The notes below the pieces were generated by a model. The model searched no databases. It had not been told where the DNA came from and saw nothing but the letters and a program-made list of their open reading frames with translations. This document shows positions 61,095 through 64,000 of a DNA stretch of 64,000 nt, one piece after another. How positions within the stretch are numbered: position 1 is the stretch's first letter; each line of letters opens with the position of its first letter. The DNA comes from Actinomycetota bacterium (GTDB lineage: Bacteria > Actinomycetota > Actinomycetes > Mycobacteriales > Mycobacteriaceae), in NCBI GenBank assembly GCA_018268465.1, contig JAFDWN010000049.1, positions 1 to 64,000 on the forward strand, in the 5' to 3' direction. Made by a program: the position numbers and the translations under genes.

Positions 61095-62846
61095 CTAGGC
61101 CGATACGGCGACGGTGGGGGTGAGGGCCGACGAGGCGGGGGCGGCGTCTCTGCCTGTGAACGACATGGCGGTCAGGATCGCGTCGAGCGTCGCGGGCGCA
61201 TCCTGAGCGAGGCACGCACCGGCCACAAACCGGTCGGGGCGCAGGAAGATCAGCGGTGTCGGGCGGTCGTCGAACCAGCGCTTCAGCGCACCGGTGTGGT
61301 CGCCGACCACGAGGACATCGCTCTCGGGAAACTTATCGGCCCAGTGCTTTTCGACCCACACCCGCTGGTTCTCCGGGACGACGGCGACGAGTCTGGCGCC
61401 CAGCACGGCGAGTTTGTCCAGCGATGCGGCGGGCAGCAGGTCACAGGGATTGTTGCCCCAGGCCAGGACCGCCCACCACGGCCCGATCACGTCGTCGAAG
61501 AGCACGTCGGCCCGGTCGGCGGTGGTCACCCGGGGCTGCGGAAATTGCACCCCGACCGGCGAGACCCTCGTGGTGGCGGTGCGCACCGGTATGAGCCGGC
61601 TGGTCAGCCGGGGTCCGGCGCGTCCGGGTGCCTGGGTCGTGGGGTCGGCCAACACACCGCGGGTGTAGCGCGGCATCGGCTTGAAACGCATATCCGCGAA
61701 ATAACCCTTGACCGCGGGGAACAGGTTCAGTACCGAGGAAGCGACGTCACGGGCGTACGCGGCGACCGGATTGGTGATCTTGATGAGGCGACCGAATGTC
61801 AACGACAGGTCCACCATGGCTCGCGCATGTTCGCGGCGTTCGGTGGTGTAGGTGTCCAGGAGTCCGTCGCCGGCCTGGCCGGACAGCACCGTCGCGAGTT
61901 TCCAGCCCAGGTTTGTCGCGTCGCGCATACCCGAGTTCCAGCCCTGGCCCATCCACACCGGCATCAGGTGCGCGGCGTCACCGGCGATGATCTGGCGGCC
62001 CTTGCGGAAAGACGTGGCCACCCTGCCGTGGTGGGTGAACACCCGCCTGCGGATGAACGTGATGGTACTGGGATCCGGAACATGTTCGGCGAGAAGTTCA
62101 TTGACGAACGCAGCGTCCGTAACGGCATCGTCGGCCTCGCCGTCGTGCAACATGAACTCGAACCGGCGCACCCCGTGCGGCAGCCCGATGGACACGTACG
62201 GCCGACGGGGGTCGGCACCGAGGAAGACGTTGGGCGTGCCGAGCGGATCGTTGGCGACATCCACCACCAGCCAGCGGGTCGACGGTGATTCACCTTCGAA
62301 GCCGATGCCCAGCCGCTTGCGGGTCGGCGATTTGCCACCTTCGCATCCCACGAGATAGCGGGCCCGGAAGCGGCGTTCGGCGACCGACCCGTCCGGACCG
62401 TCGACGAGCGCGACGGCAGTGACGGATTCGGCGTCCTCGACCACCGTCTCGACCCGGTGGCCGAATCGGACGTGCACCCTGTCGAATCGGGCCAGTCCCT
62501 CGAAGAGTGCGCGGTCCACGGCCGGCTGGATGAATCCGTGCTTGCGTTCCCAGCCGAACTCGACGGTCTGCGGGTCGTTGACCAGGATGACCTTGCCGGC
62601 GCCGTTGACCAGTCGCATGATGTGATGCGGATTCGTATGCGGCCGAACGGCGTCCACCAGCCCGACGGCCTGGATGGTGCGGAATGATTCGTCGTCGAGA
62701 CCGACGCCGCGCGGATAGTCGATGAGGTCGTCGAGCGCCTCGAGCACCGTCACCGATCGTCCGTAGCTTCCCAGGATGTTGGCAAGCATCAGTCCGACCG
62801 GACCCGCGCCGACGACGAGAACGTCGCTTACGTCAGTGGTGTCCAT
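61095..62846 (-). CDS. mhpA: 3-(3-hydroxyphenyl)propionate hydroxylase
   Basis: A 583-residue flavin monooxygenase that hydroxylates 3-(3-hydroxyphenyl)propionate (and similar phenols) to the catechol with NADH and oxygen. The GxGxxG motif is GAGPVGLMLAN (residues 13-19), the DG motif region is GCEGGKSPTRK and the GD motif is IIAGDAAHLMPVWMGQGWNSGMRDATNLGWKL. The C-terminal thioredoxin-like extension explains the length. ATG 62846 is preceded by three GGAGACA-type repeats (62847-62875), so the ribosome-binding sequence is itself reiterated. First structural gene of the operon. Confidence 0.92.
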   Translation of the reverse strand: MDTTDVSDVLVVGAGPVGLMLANILGSYGRSVTVLEALDDLIDYPRGVGLDDESFRTIQAVGLVDAVRPHTNPHHIMRLVNGAGKVILVNDPQTVEFGWERKHGFIQPAVDRALFEGLARFDRVHVRFGHRVETVVEDAESVTAVALVDGPDGSVAERRFRARYLVGCEGGKSPTRKRLGIGFEGESPSTRWLVVDVANDPLGTPNVFLGADPRRPYVSIGLPHGVRRFEFMLHDGEADDAVTDAAFVNELLAEHVPDPSTITFIRRRVFTHHGRVATSFRKGRQIIAGDAAHLMPVWMGQGWNSGMRDATNLGWKLATVLSGQAGDGLLDTYTTERREHARAMVDLSLTFGRLIKITNPVAAYARDVASSVLNLFPAVKGYFADMRFKPMPRYTRGVLADPTTQAPGRAGPRLTSRLIPVRTATTRVSPVGVQFPQPRVTTADRADVLFDDVIGPWWAVLAWGNNPCDLLPAASLDKLAVLGARLVAVVPENQRVWVEKHWADKFPESDVLVVGDHTGALKRWFDDRPTPLIFLRPDRFVAGACLAQDAPATLDAILTAMSFTGRDAAPASSALTPTVAVSA

Positions 62847-62915
62847 ATGTCTCCGTATGTCTCCGTGTCTCCGTCCCGACGAGCGAAGGCCGCCCCGTGG
62901 CCCCGCCCGATCGGA

Positions 62916-62951
62916 GTGCAAATAGTGATGATCAACATTCGTTATTTGCAC
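62916..62951. promoter_or_regulatory. Dyad operator upstream of mhpA
   Basis: GTGCAAATA (62916-62924) and TATTTGCAC (62943-62951) form a perfect 9-base inverted repeat with an 18-base spacer, located 70 bases before mhpA. The region is AT-richer than its surroundings. It is the best candidate binding site for the adjacent IclR-type regulator. TTGACA on the minus strand at 62995-62990 could be a -35 box, but no -10 box at a normal spacing is clear. Confidence 0.6.
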
Positions 62952-63070
62952 GTCTACGCGCACTATGTGAACACGAACACAGGGGGTGTTGTCAAGTGGT
63001 GGGGACAACCTCATACCGGGTCGCGGTCAAGCGAGCGGCTAAGACGCAGTTCAGCGGGCTTTGCCGCCGG

Positions 63071-63763
63071 TCAGTCCAGAAGCCGACCGAGATCGGCGGC
63101 CGCGGCGACCATGGCTACCACCGACGTGTCGACGACCTCTTTGGAGGCGCTGATCAAGGTCAGACATGACGCCGGTTCGGCGTCGGAGCGTCGCAGCGGT
63201 ACGCCGAGTCCCCAATAGCCGCTGACGATTTCACCGAAGCTCGTCGCATACCCGACACGGCGCGCCTCGGCGACCCGGGGGTCCTCCCCTCGGCGGGCGG
63301 GAAGCGCGGCCAGCAGTGCGTATCCCGCGGCACCCCGATCAAGTGGATGGCGCGCACCCTCCCGGTAGGCGACGCGCACCGCGGCGCCGGAAGGTTCGGC
63401 CACTGTCACCGCGACGGCATCCTGCCCCTCCTCGACGAACAGCGCGACGCTTGAGCCGAGCCGGTTCGCGAGATCCTGCATCACCGGCTTTGCGACGTCA
63501 CGCATGCCCGTGTAGACCTGCCGCGCCAGCGCCGTGAGCCCGCCGGCGGGCCGGTAGCGGCCGTCGGGGCCCCGGCTGACGAGGTGGAAATCGGCGATCG
63601 TGGCCACCAGCCGTGTCGCGATGCTGCGGTGCACGCCGAGGCTGTCCGCCAGATCTTGAATTGTCAGTCCGCCAGGGGAATTCGCTATCAACTCCAGTGC
63701 ACGCAAACCTCGTGCGAGAGTCTGCGTACCCGCGGCACGGCCGGGCACTTCGGAAGTGGCCAC
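63071..63763 (-). CDS. IclR-family regulator of the mhp operon
   Basis: A 230-residue regulator. The winged helix is at residues about 18-75 (GLRALELIANSPGGLTIQDLADSLGVHRSIATRLVATI), and the effector-binding domain is at about 90-230. It lies upstream of mhpA in the same direction, with a dyad between them. IclR-type regulators such as MhpR activate this pathway with the hydroxyphenylpropionate inducer. Start GTG 63763; the ribosome-binding site is weak. Confidence 0.88.
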   Translation of the reverse strand: MATSEVPGRAAGTQTLARGLRALELIANSPGGLTIQDLADSLGVHRSIATRLVATIADFHLVSRGPDGRYRPAGGLTALARQVYTGMRDVAKPVMQDLANRLGSSVALFVEEGQDAVAVTVAEPSGAAVRVAYREGARHPLDRGAAGYALLAALPARRGEDPRVAEARRVGYATSFGEIVSGYWGLGVPLRRSDAEPASCLTLISASKEVVDTSVVAMVAAAADLGRLLD

Positions 63764-64000
63764 GGTTCACCATAAGCCCGGCCGACCGCAGCGATCACAC
63801 AACCCGCTGAGCCGGTGTGGTGCCGCGCGGCATTGACATCGACAGTGGGCCGTGTCACCGTTGTGCCGTCGCGAGCGAATCTGGAGCCCCGCCGGGCCGC
63901 CGCGGCCGTCACATTCGGAAGATGCGCGCCGATCGTTGCCGTCCCCCACATCGCCGGACGGGCCGATCCGAACCGCGCTTTCCCGATAGCGCTGTGCCAC
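63764..64000. other. Right edge, no supported gene
   Basis: This 237-base end has no convincing coding frame in either direction. It probably holds the promoter of the IclR regulator gene and the start of the next intergenic region. A gene beginning just outside cannot be excluded. Confidence 0.45.

Overview
The window is high-GC DNA from a mycobacterium, most likely a fast-growing environmental Mycolicibacterium. The evidence is the order of its core genes, which I recognise from memory as the Mycobacterium tuberculosis Rv2463-Rv2484c neighbourhood: lipP, nei2, rpiB, the Rv2466c DsbA-like oxidoreductase, pepN, a DUF5130 gene with a small membrane gene, an HNH nuclease, glbO, an acyl-CoA thioesterase, the large NAD-glutamate dehydrogenase gdh, ettA, an SSB-like gene, plsB2, a HAD-PlsC fusion, a WS/DGAT gene and tRNA-Arg(TCT). 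Species and strain cannot be read from the sequence.

Layout. 0.4-4 kb: a secreted sedolisin (S53) protease coupled to two membrane proteins. 4-9.2 kb: lipP, a Gly-rich membrane protein, a Na+/H+ antiporter, nei2 and rpiB. 9.2-26.1 kb: an accessory block lying between rpiB and the Rv2466c homologue, which are adjacent in M. tuberculosis. It holds a PGRS-type Gly-rich protein without a PE domain behind an AT-richer leader, a large LuxR regulator with a coupled 21-residue leader peptide, a TetR gene with a clear palindromic operator, a SigH-like sigma factor cluster (NTF2-like protein, sigma, 24-residue mini-ORF, FAD amine oxidase, SRPBCC protein, RidA protein), a decayed lipoprotein hydrolase, an orphan cyclic-nucleotide-binding-type histidine kinase, a nucleobase module (NCS1 permease, yeast-type cytosine deaminase, IPNS-like oxygenase) and a cyanase/cupin pair with a divergent PAS-AraC regulator.

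26.9-50.4 kb is mostly conserved backbone with many ATGA/GTGA stop-start overlaps. It is interrupted at 40.8-44.6 kb by an allophanate-hydrolase-like protein with a degenerate amidase half, a small secreted peptide with phased upstream repeats, and a CopD-CtaG membrane fusion.

50.6-56.3 kb is accessory: a luciferase-like oxidoreductase, a coupled PhyH dioxygenase/APC permease/RidA operon facing a TetR gene, a nitroreductase and a DUF4193 protein. 56.3-63.8 kb is a complete meta-cleavage pathway on the minus strand (IclR regulator, mhpA, mhpC, mhpB, mhpD, mhpF, mhpE) that would turn a hydroxyphenylpropionate-type substrate into pyruvate and acetyl-CoA. Between mhpF and mhpE lies a 32-bp tandem repeat. 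Each repeat carries a ribosome-binding site and start codon and makes a stop-start-coupled 11-residue minicistron.
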